The notes under the pieces were generated by a model. The model was not told the origin of the DNA and searched no databases. It saw only the letters and a program-made list of their open reading frames with translations. Shown here piece by piece: positions 53,465 to 62,929 of a stretch of 64,000 bases of DNA. Each line of letters starts with the position of its first letter. Position 1 is the first letter of the stretch. The stretch is from Curtobacterium sp. MCLR17_007 (GTDB lineage: Bacteria > Actinomycetota > Actinomycetes > Actinomycetales > Microbacteriaceae): the NCBI RefSeq assembly GCF_003234655.2, contig NZ_CP126271.1:2170001-2234000 (forward strand), given 5' to 3'. The position numbers and the translations under genes are program-made.

Positions 53465-54501
53465 GTTCGGATTGGTGGGGGATCTTCTGGCTGTTCGTGC
53501 TGCTGGCGGGCAACGCCTTCTTCGTCGCGGCCGAGTTCGCGGTCATCTCCGCGCGTCGCTCGCAGATCGAGCCACGCGCCGAACAGGGCTCCCGCGCCGC
53601 GCAGATGACCCTGTGGGCGATGGAGCACGCCACCCGCATGCTCGCGACCACGCAGCTCGGCATCACCGTGTGCTCGCTGCTGATCCTCAACGTCTCCGAG
53701 CCGGCGATCCACCACCTGCTCGAGGGCCCGCTGCACCTGACCGGGTGGAGCGTCGAGGTCATCGGCATCGTCGCGTTCGTCGTCACGCTGCTGCTCGTGT
53801 CGTTCCTGCACGTGGTCTTCGGCGAGATGGTGCCGAAGAACATCTCGTTCTCGATGCCGGACCGGGCCGCCCTGCTGCTGGTCCCGACGCTCTGGTACAT
53901 CGGCCACGGCCTGCACTGGGTCGTCGTCGGGCTGAACGAGGTCGCGAACGGGGTGCTCCGCCTGTTCAAGGTCGAGCCGAAGGACGAGGCCGTCAGCGCC
54001 TTCACGGTCGAAGAGGTACAGACGATCGTCGAGCAGTCCCGGCGCGAGGGCACGCTCTCCGACGACGGCGGCACGCTCAAGATGGCGTTCGAGTTCACCG
54101 AGAAGAAGGTCGCCGACGTCGCGGTGCCGATGTCCGAGCTGGTCACGCTGCCCGACGTCGCCACGCCCGGTGACGTCGAGCGGGCCGTCGCCCAGCGCGG
54201 CTTCTCGCGGTACGTGCTCGTCGGCGACCAGGGCGACCCCACCGGCTACGTGCACGTCAAGGACGTCATCGACCTGCGCCCGGACGAGTACGACGACCCG
54301 GTGCCGCCCAAGCGCATCCGTCAGCTCATCTCGCTGTACACCGGGATGGACCTCGAGGACGCGCTCGCCACCATGCGCGCGGCCGGCCGCCACGTGGCCC
54401 GGGCGTTCGACGCGGACGGGCGCACGACGGGCGTGCTGTTCCTCGAGGACATCCTCGAGGAACTGGTCGGCACCGTCGAGGACGCGACCCGACGCCGGTA
54501 G
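53461..54501 (+). CDS. CorC/HlyC-type membrane protein, shorter paralogue
   Basis: A 346-residue second copy: CNNM domain (AAEFAVISARRSQIEPRAEQG, TTQLGITVCSLLILNVSEPA, FGEMVPKNISFS) and two CBS motifs (DVAVPMSELVTL to GYVHVKDV; GRTTGVLFLEDILEELVGT). It stops just after the CBS pair, so the C-terminal CorC_HlyC domain is missing. The ATGA overlap means the two are translated together and may form a heterodimer. Confidence 0.9.
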
Positions 54502-54510
54502 ACGCACCAG

Positions 54511-54564
54511 ACAGACGGACGGGAGGCTCCCCACCAGCTGGTGGGGAGCCTCCTGTCCGTCTGT
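54511..54564. terminator. 54-bp palindromic terminator
   Basis: 27-bp arms around CAG|CTG with a single G.T mismatch, between the convergent CorC-like and guaB1 genes. Confidence 0.85.
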
Positions 54565-54570
54565 GGTCAG

Positions 54571-56010
54571 CTACCAGCTGACCGGAAGCGGTTTGCCCTC
54601 TTCGTACCCGGCGGCGGACTGGATGCCGACCAGCGCGCGCTCGGAGAACTCGGCCAGGCTGGTCGCGCCGGCGTAGGTGGCCGAGCTGCGGACGCCGGTC
54701 GTGATCATGTCGAGCAGGTCCTCGACGCTCGGGCGCTCCGGGTCGAGGTAGATGGTCGAGGACGAGATGCCCTCGGCGAAGAGCGCCTTGCGTGCGCGCT
54801 CGTACGGGTCGAGACGCTCGAAGCGTTCGCGCACCGCCTTGGCGCTCGCCATGCCCCAGCTCTCATTGTAGGCCTTGCCCGCCGTGTCGCGGCGCAGGAC
54901 CCCGGGCGCCTCGAGGGTGCCGGCGAACCACGAACCGATCATCACGGCGCTGGCGCCGGCAGCCAGGGCGAGCGCGACGTCGCGGGGGTAGCGCACGCCG
55001 CCGTCGGCCCAGACGTGCGCGCCGAGCGACCGTGCGGCCGCAGCGGTCTCGAGCACGGCGGAGAACTGCGGGCGCCCGACGGCGGTCATCATGCGGGTGG
55101 TGCACATTGCGCCGGGGCCGACGCCGACCTTGATGATGGACGCCCCGGCCTCGACCAGGTGTGCGACGGCATCGGCGGTGACCACGTTGCCCGCGACGAG
55201 CGGGATGCCGAGGTCGAGGGAGGCGACGGTCCGGAGCGCGCGGAGCATGCCCTCCTGGTGCCCGTGTGCCGTGTCGAGGACGAGCACGTCCACCCCGGCG
55301 GCAGCCAGGGCCGACGCCTTGGCGGCGACGTCGCCGTTGATGCCGATCGCGGCGGCGACCCGCAGCCGACCGGAGGCGTCGACGGCGGGCGTGTAGATGT
55401 CGGAGCGGATGGCGCTGGTCGGGCTGGTGGTGCCGACGACCCGGCCGTGCCGGGTGACCGGCGCGAAGTCGACCCCGGCCGCCGTGAGCACGTCGTAGAC
55501 GTGGCGGGGGGTACCGGCGTCCTCGGCGTCGATCGCGGTCGAGGCGCCGTGCAGCAGGTCGCGGAGCGTCGCGTCGGGGCCAGCGGTGCCGAGTCGTGTC
55601 GCCGGGACGCAACCCAGGTACTCCCCCGCGGCGTCGCGCACGACGACCCCCCGCCCGGCGACCGGCAGGAGCTGCTCGAGGGTCTCGGCCACAGTGGTGT
55701 CCGCGCCCATCTCGATGGCCGTGTCGAAGTCGACGGGCTGGTCCTTGACCCAGCGGATCGCCGCGTCGAGGTCCTGCAGGTGCATGTCCTGCGGGAGCAC
55801 CCCGAGGCCGCCACGACGGGCGAGGGTGGCAGCGAGCCGAGGGCCCGTCACGGAGTTCATGTTCGCGCTGACGATCGGCACGGTGACGCCGGACCCGTCG
55901 TTCGCGGCGAGGTCCACGTCGAAGCGGCTCGTCACCGCCGAACGGCTGGGGACGAGGAAGACGTCGGAGTAGGTCAGGTCGTGGGTCGGCCGCGTCTCGT
56001 AGAACCTCAT
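54571..56010 (-). CDS. guaB1: GuaB1-type IMP dehydrogenase homologue (GMP reductase-like)
   Basis: A 479-residue TIM-barrel protein with an inserted CBS pair (about residues 95-210). The active-site loop is KVGVGPGAMCTTR, with the catalytic Cys, instead of GPGSICTTR of true IMP dehydrogenase; MNSVTGPRLAATLARRGGLGVLPQD is at the N terminus. The mycobacterial GuaB1 group acts as GMP reductase regulated through CBS-bound nucleotides, and this sequence fits that group. ATG 56010 begins MRFYETRPTHDLTYSDVFLV. Divergent from kgd. Confidence 0.9.
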   Translation of the reverse strand: MRFYETRPTHDLTYSDVFLVPSRSAVTSRFDVDLAANDGSGVTVPIVSANMNSVTGPRLAATLARRGGLGVLPQDMHLQDLDAAIRWVKDQPVDFDTAIEMGADTTVAETLEQLLPVAGRGVVVRDAAGEYLGCVPATRLGTAGPDATLRDLLHGASTAIDAEDAGTPRHVYDVLTAAGVDFAPVTRHGRVVGTTSPTSAIRSDIYTPAVDASGRLRVAAAIGINGDVAAKASALAAAGVDVLVLDTAHGHQEGMLRALRTVASLDLGIPLVAGNVVTADAVAHLVEAGASIIKVGVGPGAMCTTRMMTAVGRPQFSAVLETAAAARSLGAHVWADGGVRYPRDVALALAAGASAVMIGSWFAGTLEAPGVLRRDTAGKAYNESWGMASAKAVRERFERLDPYERARKALFAEGISSSTIYLDPERPSVEDLLDMITTGVRSSATYAGATSLAEFSERALVGIQSAAGYEEGKPLPVSW

Positions 56011-56155
56011 GCCGCCCACCGTACTGCGGGACGACATGCCCTCGCCGCTGACACCGGACGGACATGTGGGAACGGCTACGCTTGACGTCGTGCGGGGCAG
56101 GGTTGCGCCGCACGACACACACGAGCATCAATCGACGGAGAGTGGGCGATCGGCT

Positions 56156-59100
56156 GTGTCGAGCCATCTGACCGGAACTGACGAGACCGCGGGCGAATTC
56201 GGGGCGAACGAGTGGCTCGTGGACGAGCTCTACGAGCAGTTCCTCGCGGACAAGAACTCCGTGGACGAGTCGTGGTGGCCCGTGCTCGAGAGCTACCACC
56301 AGTCCGGCAAGGGGTCCGCGGCTGCCGCTCCGGCACCCACCCCGGCGGCGTCCGCTCCTGCCGCTGCCACGTCCGCTGCTGACACGCCCGCCGCTCCGGC
56401 GCCCGCTGCCCCGACGGGCGACGGCAAGGGCGGACCGATCCAGGCCCGCACCACCTCGAAGCAGCCGTCGCCGCAGCCCATCCCCGCCGAGGCGAACGAC
56501 ACCGCCGACGACCACGAGGAGACCCACGAAGACGTGGCGACCCCGTTGCGCGGCATGGCGAAGACCCTGGCGTCGAACATGGACGCCTCGCTGACGGTCC
56601 CCACCGCCACCAGCGTGCGCACGATCCCCGCCAAGCTGATGATCGACAACCGCATCGTCATCAACAACCACCTGCGCCGTGCCCGCGGCGGCAAGATCTC
56701 GTTCACGCACCTGATCGGGTGGGCGATGGTGCAGGCGCTCAAGGACTTCCCGAGCCAGAACGTCTTCTACGAGGAGCGCGACGGCAAGCCCTTCGTCGTG
56801 CAGCCCGCGCACGTCGGCCTGGGCATCGCCATCGACGTCCCGAAGAAGGACGGCACCCGCTCGCTCCTGGTCCCCAGCATCAAGCGCGCCGAGTCGCTGA
56901 CGTTCGGCCAGTTCCTGTCCGCGTACGAGGACCTGGTCAAGCGCGCCCGCGACAACAAGCTGACCCCGGCGGACTTCCAGGGCACGACGATCTCGCTGAC
57001 GAACCCCGGCGGCATCGGCACCGTGCACTCGGTCCCACGCCTGACCAAGGGCCAGGGCGCGATCATCGGCGCCGGCGCACTCGAGTACCCCGCACAGTTC
57101 CAGGGCTCTGCGGCCAAGACCCTGGTCGAGCTCGGCATCGGCAAGACGATCACCCTCACCAGCACCTACGACCACCGCGTCATCCAGGGCGCCGGGTCCG
57201 GCGAGTACCTCAAGAAGGTGCACGAGCGGCTCATCGGCGAGCACGGCTTCTACGAGGGCATCTTCTCGGCCCTCCGGATCCCGTACAAGCCGATCCAGTG
57301 GGCGAACGACATCAACGTCGACCTGGCGCACCGTGTCAACAAGACCGCGCGCGTGCAGGAGCTCATCAACAGCTTCCGCGTCCGTGGGCACCTGATGGCC
57401 GACATCGACCCGCTCGAGTACCGCCAGCGCACGCACCCCGACCTCGAGATCGAGAGCCACGGGCTGACCTTCTGGGACCTCGACCGCGAGTTCGTCACGG
57501 GTGGTCTCGCCGGCACCACGAACGCCCCGCTCCGCGACGTCCTCGGCGTCCTGCGCGACGCGTACTGCCGCACCGTCGGCATCGAGTACATGCACATCCA
57601 GGACCCGGAGCAGCGTCGCTGGTTCCAGTCCCACATCGAGGTCCCCTACTCGAAGCCGTCGAAGGACGAGCAGCTGCGAGTCCTCGGCAAGCTCAACGAG
57701 GCCGAGGCGTTCGAGACCTTCCTGCAGACCAAGTACGTCGGCCAGAAGCGCTTCTCGCTCGAGGGCGGCGAGTCCACCATCGCGTTCCTCGACACGCTCA
57801 TCCAGCACGCCGCCGTCGCCGGGCTCGACGAGGTCGCGATCGGCATGGCGCACCGCGGACGGCTCAACGTGCTGACCAACATCGCCGGCAAGACCTACGG
57901 CCAGATCTTCCGCGAGTTCGAGGGCACCACGCTCCCCGGCTCCGTGTCGGGCCAGGGCTCGGGCGACGTGAAGTACCACGTCGGCACCGAGGGCGTCTTC
58001 CGCGCGTCGGACGGCACCACCATCCCGATCACCATCGCGGCGAACCCCTCGCACCTCGAGGCCGTGGACGGGGTCCTCGAGGGCATCGTCCGCGCCAAGC
58101 AGGACCGCGGCCCCGCGGGCGTCTTCGGCGTCCTGCCGGTGCTGGTCCACGGCGACGCGGCGATGGCCGGCCAGGGCGTGGTCGTCGAGACGCTGCAGAT
58201 GTCGCAGCTCCGCGGCTACCGCACCGGCGGCACGGTGCACCTCGTCATCAACAACCAGGTCGGGTTCACCACGCCGCCGGACTCGGCGCGCACGTCGGTG
58301 TACTCCACGGACGTCGCCAAGACGATCCAGGCGCCGATCCTGCACGTCAACGGGGACGACCCCGAGGCCGTGGCCCGCGTCGCCGACCTGGCGTTCGCGT
58401 ACCGGCAGGAGTTCCACCGCGACGTCGTCATCGACCTCGTCTGCTACCGCCGCCGCGGCCACAACGAGGGCGACGACCCCTCGATGACGCAGCCGCTGAT
58501 GTACAACCTCATCGAGGCCAAGCGCTCTGTCCGCACCCTCTTCACCGAGGCGCTCGTCGGCCGTGGCGACATCACGCAGGACGAGTACGACCAGGCGCAC
58601 CGCGACTTCCAGGACCGCCTCGAACGGGCCTTCGCCGAGACGCACGAGGCGCAGACGGGCACGATCCCGGTCATCGAGGTCGACGACGACGGCGCGGTCC
58701 ATGGTCTCGAACGCCCCGCGGCCCAGCGCGACGACTCCGAGAACCAGGTCCGTGAGACCGCGATCTCGCAGGAGCTCGTCGAGCGGATCGGCGACGCACA
58801 CGGCAACCCGCCCGCCGGGTTCCAGGTGCACCCGAAGCTGCAGTCCCTGCTCACCAAGCGCACCGACATGACCCGCAAGGGCGGTGTCGACTGGGCGATG
58901 GCCGAGCTCATGGCGATCGGGTCCCTCCTGACCGAGGGCAAGCCGGTCCGGCTCGCCGGTCAGGACGCCCGCCGTGGCACGTTCGTGCAGCGCCAAGCGG
59001 TGTTCCACGACCGGGAGAACGGGCAGGAGTGGCTGCCGCTGTCGAACCTGACCGAGGACCAGGCCCGCTTCTACATCTACGACACCCTGCTCAGCGAGTA

Positions 59101-59905
59101 CGCGGCGATGGCGTTCGAGTACGGCTACTCGGTCGAGCGTCCCGACGCGCTCGTGCTCTGGGAGGCCCAGTTCGGCGACTTCGCGAACGGCGCGCAAACC
59201 GTCATCGACGAGTTCATCTCCTCGGCAGAGCAGAAGTGGGGACAGCGCTCCGGGCTGGTCCTGCTGCTGCCGCACGGGTACGAGGGACAGGGACCGGACC
59301 ACTCGTCCGCCCGCATCGAGCGCTACCTGCAGCTCTGCGCCGAGGACAACATGGTGGTGGCGCGCCCGTCGACCCCGGCGTCGTACTTCCACCTGCTGCG
59401 TCGTCAGGCGTGGGAGCGCCCGCAGAAGCCGCTGATCGTGTTCAGCCCGAAGGCCATGCTGCGGCTGCGCCAGGCGACCAGCGCGGTCGAGGACTTCACG
59501 AGCGGCACGTTCGAGCCGGTGATCGACGACGTCAAGGTCACCGACCGCGATGCCGTGCGCCGCGTGGTGCTGCACTCCGGCAAGGTGCACCACGACCTGC
59601 GCGCCGAGGCCGACAAGCACGAGCGCACCGACGTCGCCCTGGTGCGCCTCGAGCAGCTCGCCCCGCTCCCCCTCGAACGCATCCTGCAGGTCCTCGGGAG
59701 CTACCCGAACGCCGACGTCGTCTGGGCGCAGGAAGAGCCGGAGAACCAGGGCGCCTGGCCGTTCGTGTGCATGAACCTGTCGCCGCACCTCGATGGTCGC
59801 CCGCTGTCGGTCGCCTCACGACCGGCCAGCGCCGCGCCGGCGACCGGGTCGTCGAAGCGCTCGGCAGCCGAGGCGTCCGAGGTCATCACCACGGCGCTCG
59901 GCTAG
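56156..59905 (+). CDS. kgd: Multifunctional 2-oxoglutarate metabolism enzyme (E2-E1 fusion, KGD)
   Basis: A 1249-residue fusion. A short N-terminal helix region (WLVDELYEQFLADKNSVDESWW) leads into an Ala/Pro linker (about 45-95), then an E2 acyltransferase domain (PAKLMIDNRIVINNHLRR, TYDHRVIQGAGSGEYL with DHRxxxG) and the thiamine-diphosphate E1 (IGMAHRGRLNVL, GDDPEAVARV, RRGHNEGDDPSMTQP). It has no lipoyl domain of its own. It turns 2-oxoglutarate into succinyl-CoA with E2/E3 partners, or carboligates it. GTG 56156 is chosen to start at SSHLTGT; a GGAGAG lies 13 nt upstream. Confidence 0.95.
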   Translation: MSSHLTGTDETAGEFGANEWLVDELYEQFLADKNSVDESWWPVLESYHQSGKGSAAAAPAPTPAASAPAAATSAADTPAAPAPAAPTGDGKGGPIQARTTSKQPSPQPIPAEANDTADDHEETHEDVATPLRGMAKTLASNMDASLTVPTATSVRTIPAKLMIDNRIVINNHLRRARGGKISFTHLIGWAMVQALKDFPSQNVFYEERDGKPFVVQPAHVGLGIAIDVPKKDGTRSLLVPSIKRAESLTFGQFLSAYEDLVKRARDNKLTPADFQGTTISLTNPGGIGTVHSVPRLTKGQGAIIGAGALEYPAQFQGSAAKTLVELGIGKTITLTSTYDHRVIQGAGSGEYLKKVHERLIGEHGFYEGIFSALRIPYKPIQWANDINVDLAHRVNKTARVQELINSFRVRGHLMADIDPLEYRQRTHPDLEIESHGLTFWDLDREFVTGGLAGTTNAPLRDVLGVLRDAYCRTVGIEYMHIQDPEQRRWFQSHIEVPYSKPSKDEQLRVLGKLNEAEAFETFLQTKYVGQKRFSLEGGESTIAFLDTLIQHAAVAGLDEVAIGMAHRGRLNVLTNIAGKTYGQIFREFEGTTLPGSVSGQGSGDVKYHVGTEGVFRASDGTTIPITIAANPSHLEAVDGVLEGIVRAKQDRGPAGVFGVLPVLVHGDAAMAGQGVVVETLQMSQLRGYRTGGTVHLVINNQVGFTTPPDSARTSVYSTDVAKTIQAPILHVNGDDPEAVARVADLAFAYRQEFHRDVVIDLVCYRRRGHNEGDDPSMTQPLMYNLIEAKRSVRTLFTEALVGRGDITQDEYDQAHRDFQDRLERAFAETHEAQTGTIPVIEVDDDGAVHGLERPAAQRDDSENQVRETAISQELVERIGDAHGNPPAGFQVHPKLQSLLTKRTDMTRKGGVDWAMAELMAIGSLLTEGKPVRLAGQDARRGTFVQRQAVFHDRENGQEWLPLSNLTEDQARFYIYDTLLSEYAAMAFEYGYSVERPDALVLWEAQFGDFANGAQTVIDEFISSAEQKWGQRSGLVLLLPHGYEGQGPDHSSARIERYLQLCAEDNMVVARPSTPASYFHLLRRQAWERPQKPLIVFSPKAMLRLRQATSAVEDFTSGTFEPVIDDVKVTDRDAVRRVVLHSGKVHHDLRAEADKHERTDVALVRLEQLAPLPLERILQVLGSYPNADVVWAQEEPENQGAWPFVCMNLSPHLDGRPLSVASRPASAAPATGSSKRSAAEASEVITTALG

Positions 59906-59910
59906 CAGCG

Positions 59911-59961
59911 ACGACGCCGGTGTGCGCTACGCGATCCTCGTGTAGCGCACACCGGCGTCGT
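59911..59961. terminator. Terminator between kgd and GNAT genes
   Basis: 20-bp perfect arms with an 11-nt loop, 6 nt after the kgd stop. The right arm and loop lie inside the end of the convergent GNAT gene, so the last codons of that gene are part of the hairpin. Confidence 0.85.
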
Positions 59962-60367
59962 GGTACCCGCGCTTCTGGTAGAACCGGTGCGCGCTGTCGG
60001 TCGCAGCGGCGCTGACGGCGGACAGCTGTCGCGCGCCCTGTTCGGCCGCCCACTCCTCGAAGGTCCCGAGCAGCGCCGAACCCGTGCCCGACCGACGGAC
60101 CGCCGGGTCGACCACCAGGAGCAGCAGCTGCGCGGTGGGCTCGTCCGACGCGTACGCCCAGGTGACCTGGGCGCCGGCGACCGCGACCGCGCGACCGTCG
60201 TCGCCACGGACCAACCACGTGTGGTGGCCGGCCTCGGGCGTCAGGCGTTCCAGACGTTCCCGCATCGCGGCGTCGTCGGCGGTGTGGCCGAGGGAGCGGA
60301 CGAGGGCGGCGACGTCGGCGACGTCCGGGTCGGACCAGCTGGTGATCGACTCGACGGAGAGGGTCAT
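59927..60367 (-). CDS. GNAT acetyltransferase
   Basis: A 146-residue single-domain GNAT protein. The acetyl-CoA loop is VVDPAVRRSGTGSALLGTFEEWA, where the usual RGxGxG reads RSGTGS, and the C-terminal part (SAHRFYQKRGYHDAGVRYTRI) is typical. The substrate is unknown. It may be an aminoglycoside- or protein-type acetyltransferase. Its 3' end is shared with the kgd terminator. Confidence 0.88.
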   Translation of the reverse strand: MTLSVESITSWSDPDVADVAALVRSLGHTADDAAMRERLERLTPEAGHHTWLVRGDDGRAVAVAGAQVTWAYASDEPTAQLLLLVVDPAVRRSGTGSALLGTFEEWAAEQGARQLSAVSAAATDSAHRFYQKRGYHDAGVRYTRIA

Positions 60368-60406
60368 GCTCGCGACCCTACCCGGAGCCGGTGCCGCGTC
60401 CCGCCG

Positions 60407-60649
60407 TCAGTGCGTGGACTGCTCGGCGCGGATCCGGGTCAGGATCTCGGTGCGGAGCTGGTCGGGAGCTGTCTCTCGGCAGGCACGCTTGACGGTCTCC
60501 ATCAGCACGACGCCCACGCGGTGCTCGGTCTCGCAGTCCGGGCAGTCCGCCATGTGCTCACGGATGTCCGCCGCGTCCTCGCGGCAGAGCTCGTCGTGCA
60601 GGAACTCCTCGAGCTCCGCCTTCGCCTTGGAGCAGTCGCAGCCGCTCAT
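60407..60649 (-). CDS. rsrA: Redox-sensing zinc anti-sigma factor
   Basis: An 80-residue ZAS-family protein. HMADCPDC gives the HxxxCxxC zinc motif (His32, Cys36, Cys39), with further cysteines at 4, 6 and 22. In Streptomyces RsrA, disulfide stress forms a bond, expels zinc and releases SigR. The ATG overlaps the sigR stop (TCAT on the plus strand), so it is coupled to sigR. Confidence 0.93.
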   Translation of the reverse strand: MSGCDCSKAKAELEEFLHDELCREDAADIREHMADCPDCETEHRVGVVLMETVKRACRETAPDQLRTEILTRIRAEQSTH

Positions 60650-61518
60650 CGCGTACCCTTCCCGTTCGTGCGGCTCGTCGCCGCAGATGTCCCTCGGCCT
60701 CGTCCGCGCATCGTCGCCGTCGACGCTGCATCCGGGACGACCCCGGTCTCTCGTGCGTGGTCGGCCAGGAGCCCCCGGAGGAGCCGGCGTCCACGGTGGA
60801 GGCGGCTCATGACCGTCCCCACGGGGGTCTTCATGATGTCGGCGATCTCCTGGTACGAGAACCCCTCGACGTCGGCGAAGTACACCGCCATCCGGAAGTC
60901 CTCGGGGATCGCCTGCAGCGCGTCCTTGACCGCGGACGACGGCAGGTGGTCGATCGCGTCGGCCTCGGCGGACCGCGCGGAGATCGACTGCGTGACGCTC
61001 TCGGCGCCGCCCAGCTGCCAGTCCTCGAGCTCGTCGATGGTGCCCTGGTACGGGTTCCGCTGGTTCTTGCGGTACGTGTTGATGAACGTGTTCGTCAGGA
61101 TCCGGTAGAGCCAGGCCTTGAGGTTCGTGCCCTGTCGGAACTGCCGGAACGCGGCGAACGCCTTGACGAAGGTCTCCTGTACCAGGTCGGACGCGTCGGC
61201 GGGGTTGCGGGTCATCCGCATCGCCGCACCGTACAGCTGGTCCATGAAGGGCAGCGCCTGGTCCTCGAACAGCCCGCGGAGCTCATCGGCGGACACGGTC
61301 GTCGCGTCCACGACGTCGGCGTCGGCCTCGAGCGCCGCCGCTTCCTCGGAGACGGCGTCGAGCTGTTCCTCGGTCGCGTCGACCAGGTCGTGCGGTGTTG
61401 CCTGCGGCTCGTCGGTGGTCATCGCGGGCCAGTCTAGAGCGAGGGCGGCCACCACAGGAGGCAGGTGCGTCCGTGCGGCGGGCAGGTGCGGCCGCGCCGG
61501 TGCGAGTGCTGTCGCCAT
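60646..61518 (-). CDS. sigR: ECF sigma factor SigR (disulfide-stress)
   Basis: A 290-residue group IV sigma factor. Region 2 is [22 protein letters not shown] plus [21 protein letters not shown]; region 4 is [44 protein letters not shown] 61518 has a strong GGGAGG at 4 nt and lies 26 nt after the predicted start of a SigR-type promoter, so I choose it. ATG 61422 (MTTDEPQ) would give the usual-length protein without the 32-residue Ala/Pro leader; Streptomyces SigR also has long and short forms. The C-terminal basic tail ([20 protein letters not shown]) is longer than usual. Confidence 0.92.
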   Translation of the reverse strand: MATALAPARPHLPAARTHLPPVVAALALDWPAMTTDEPQATPHDLVDATEEQLDAVSEEAAALEADADVVDATTVSADELRGLFEDQALPFMDQLYGAAMRMTRNPADASDLVQETFVKAFAAFRQFRQGTNLKAWLYRILTNTFINTYRKNQRNPYQGTIDELEDWQLGGAESVTQSISARSAEADAIDHLPSSAVKDALQAIPEDFRMAVYFADVEGFSYQEIADIMKTPVGTVMSRLHRGRRLLRGLLADHARETGVVPDAASTATMRGRGRGTSAATSRTNGKGTR

Positions 61519-61549
61519 GGGTCCTCCCGATCGTTTCAGTAGTCTTGTG

Positions 61550-61576
61550 AACCGATGGCAGACACGACGCATTCCC
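61550..61576 (-). promoter_or_regulatory. SigR-dependent promoter of sigR
   Basis: On the minus strand GGGAAT (61576-61571), exactly 18 nt, then GTT (61552-61550). This is the SigR consensus and implies positive autoregulation. It overlaps the aroA start codon and first codons on the plus strand. Confidence 0.8.
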
Positions 61577-62925
61577 AGAGCGGGACCGGCACCGCCGGAC
61601 CCTGGATCGCCCCCGTCGCGACGGGGCCGCTGCACGGCGACGTGTCCCTGCCCGGCTCGAAGTCACTGACGAACCGCGAGCTCGTCCTCGCCGCCCTGGC
61701 CGACGGGCCGTCGACCATCCACCTGCCGCTGTACTCACGGGACTCGGCGCTGATGATCGAGGCCCTGCGCGCGCTCGGCGTCGGCATCGACGCGGTGGCC
61801 CCGGCCGACGGCGCCCCGGCGAACCCCTACGGCCCCGACCTCCGGGTCACCCCGGCGCCGATGCACGGCGACGTGCGCATCGACTGCGGACTCGCGGGCA
61901 CCGTGATGCGCTTCCTGCCCCCGCTCGCAGCCCTGGCGACGGGCCCGGTCGTCGTCGACGGCGACGAGGCCGCCCGCCGCCGGCCCATGCGCCCCGTCAT
62001 CGACGCGCTCGTCGCGCTCGGCGTCGAGGTCACCGACGACGGCGACGGCGCCCTGCCCTTCGCGTTCACCGGCACCGGCTCGGTCCGCGGCGGCGCGCTC
62101 ACGATCGACGCGTCGGCCTCGTCGCAGTTCGTCTCCGGCCTGCTGCTCTCGGCGCCGCGGTTCGACGAGGGCCTGCACCTCACCCACGCCGGCGACCGAC
62201 TGCCGAGCATCCCGCACATCGACATGACCGTCGCCGCACTCCGTGCCCGCGGCGTCCGGGTGGACCAGCCCGCGGTCGGCGAGTGGGTCGTGCACCCGGG
62301 CCCCATCGAGGCGCGCGACGTCACCATCGAACCGGACCTGTCCAACGCGGCGCCCTTCGCGATCGCCGCCCTCGTGGCGGGCGGGACCGTCCGCATCCGC
62401 ACCTGGCCGACCGACACCACGCAGGTCGGCGCCGACCTCGAGACCCTCCTGCCCCTGTGGGGCGCGACCGTGGCCCGTGAGGGCGACGACCTGGTGTTCG
62501 ACGGCGGCCCCGGGATCCGGGGTGGGGCCTCCTGTCCGGGTCTGGACCTCGACCTGACCCGCGGTGGCGAGCTGGCACCCGCGCTGGTCGCCCTGGCGGC
62601 CCTGGCCGACGGCCCGACGACGATCACGGGGATCGGCCACCTGCGGGGCCACGAGACGGACCGGCTCGCCGCACTGGCGGCGGACGTGACCCGGGCCGGA
62701 GGCTCCGTGCAGGTGCTCGACGACGGCCTGCGGATCGAGCCCGCCGCGCTGCACGGCGCGGACTGGGCCGCGTACGAGGACCACCGGATGGCGACCGCCG
62801 GCGCGGTCGTCGGCCTGGTCACGCCGGGCATCGCCGTCGACGACATCGGCTCGACGGCGAAGACGCTGCCGCAGTTCCCGTCGCTGTGGGCGGACCTGGT
62901 CGCGACCGCGGGACCGGGGGCCTGA
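61555..62925 (+). CDS. aroA: 3-phosphoshikimate 1-carboxyvinyltransferase (EPSP synthase)
   Basis: A 456-residue shikimate-pathway enzyme joining shikimate-3-phosphate and [23 protein letters not shown] contains the conserved Lys and Ser; [17 protein letters not shown] is the PEP/glyphosate-site loop (Gly, Ala, Thr positions as in sensitive class I types); [14 protein letters not shown] and [11 protein letters not shown] follow. ATG 61555 is 36 nt from the divergent sigR gene and lies within its promoter. Confidence 0.95.
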   Translation: MADTTHSQSGTGTAGPWIAPVATGPLHGDVSLPGSKSLTNRELVLAALADGPSTIHLPLYSRDSALMIEALRALGVGIDAVAPADGAPANPYGPDLRVTPAPMHGDVRIDCGLAGTVMRFLPPLAALATGPVVVDGDEAARRRPMRPVIDALVALGVEVTDDGDGALPFAFTGTGSVRGGALTIDASASSQFVSGLLLSAPRFDEGLHLTHAGDRLPSIPHIDMTVAALRARGVRVDQPAVGEWVVHPGPIEARDVTIEPDLSNAAPFAIAALVAGGTVRIRTWPTDTTQVGADLETLLPLWGATVAREGDDLVFDGGPGIRGGASCPGLDLDLTRGGELAPALVALAALADGPTTITGIGHLRGHETDRLAALAADVTRAGGSVQVLDDGLRIEPAALHGADWAAYEDHRMATAGAVVGLVTPGIAVDDIGSTAKTLPQFPSLWADLVATAGPGA

Positions 62926-62929
62926 GACC

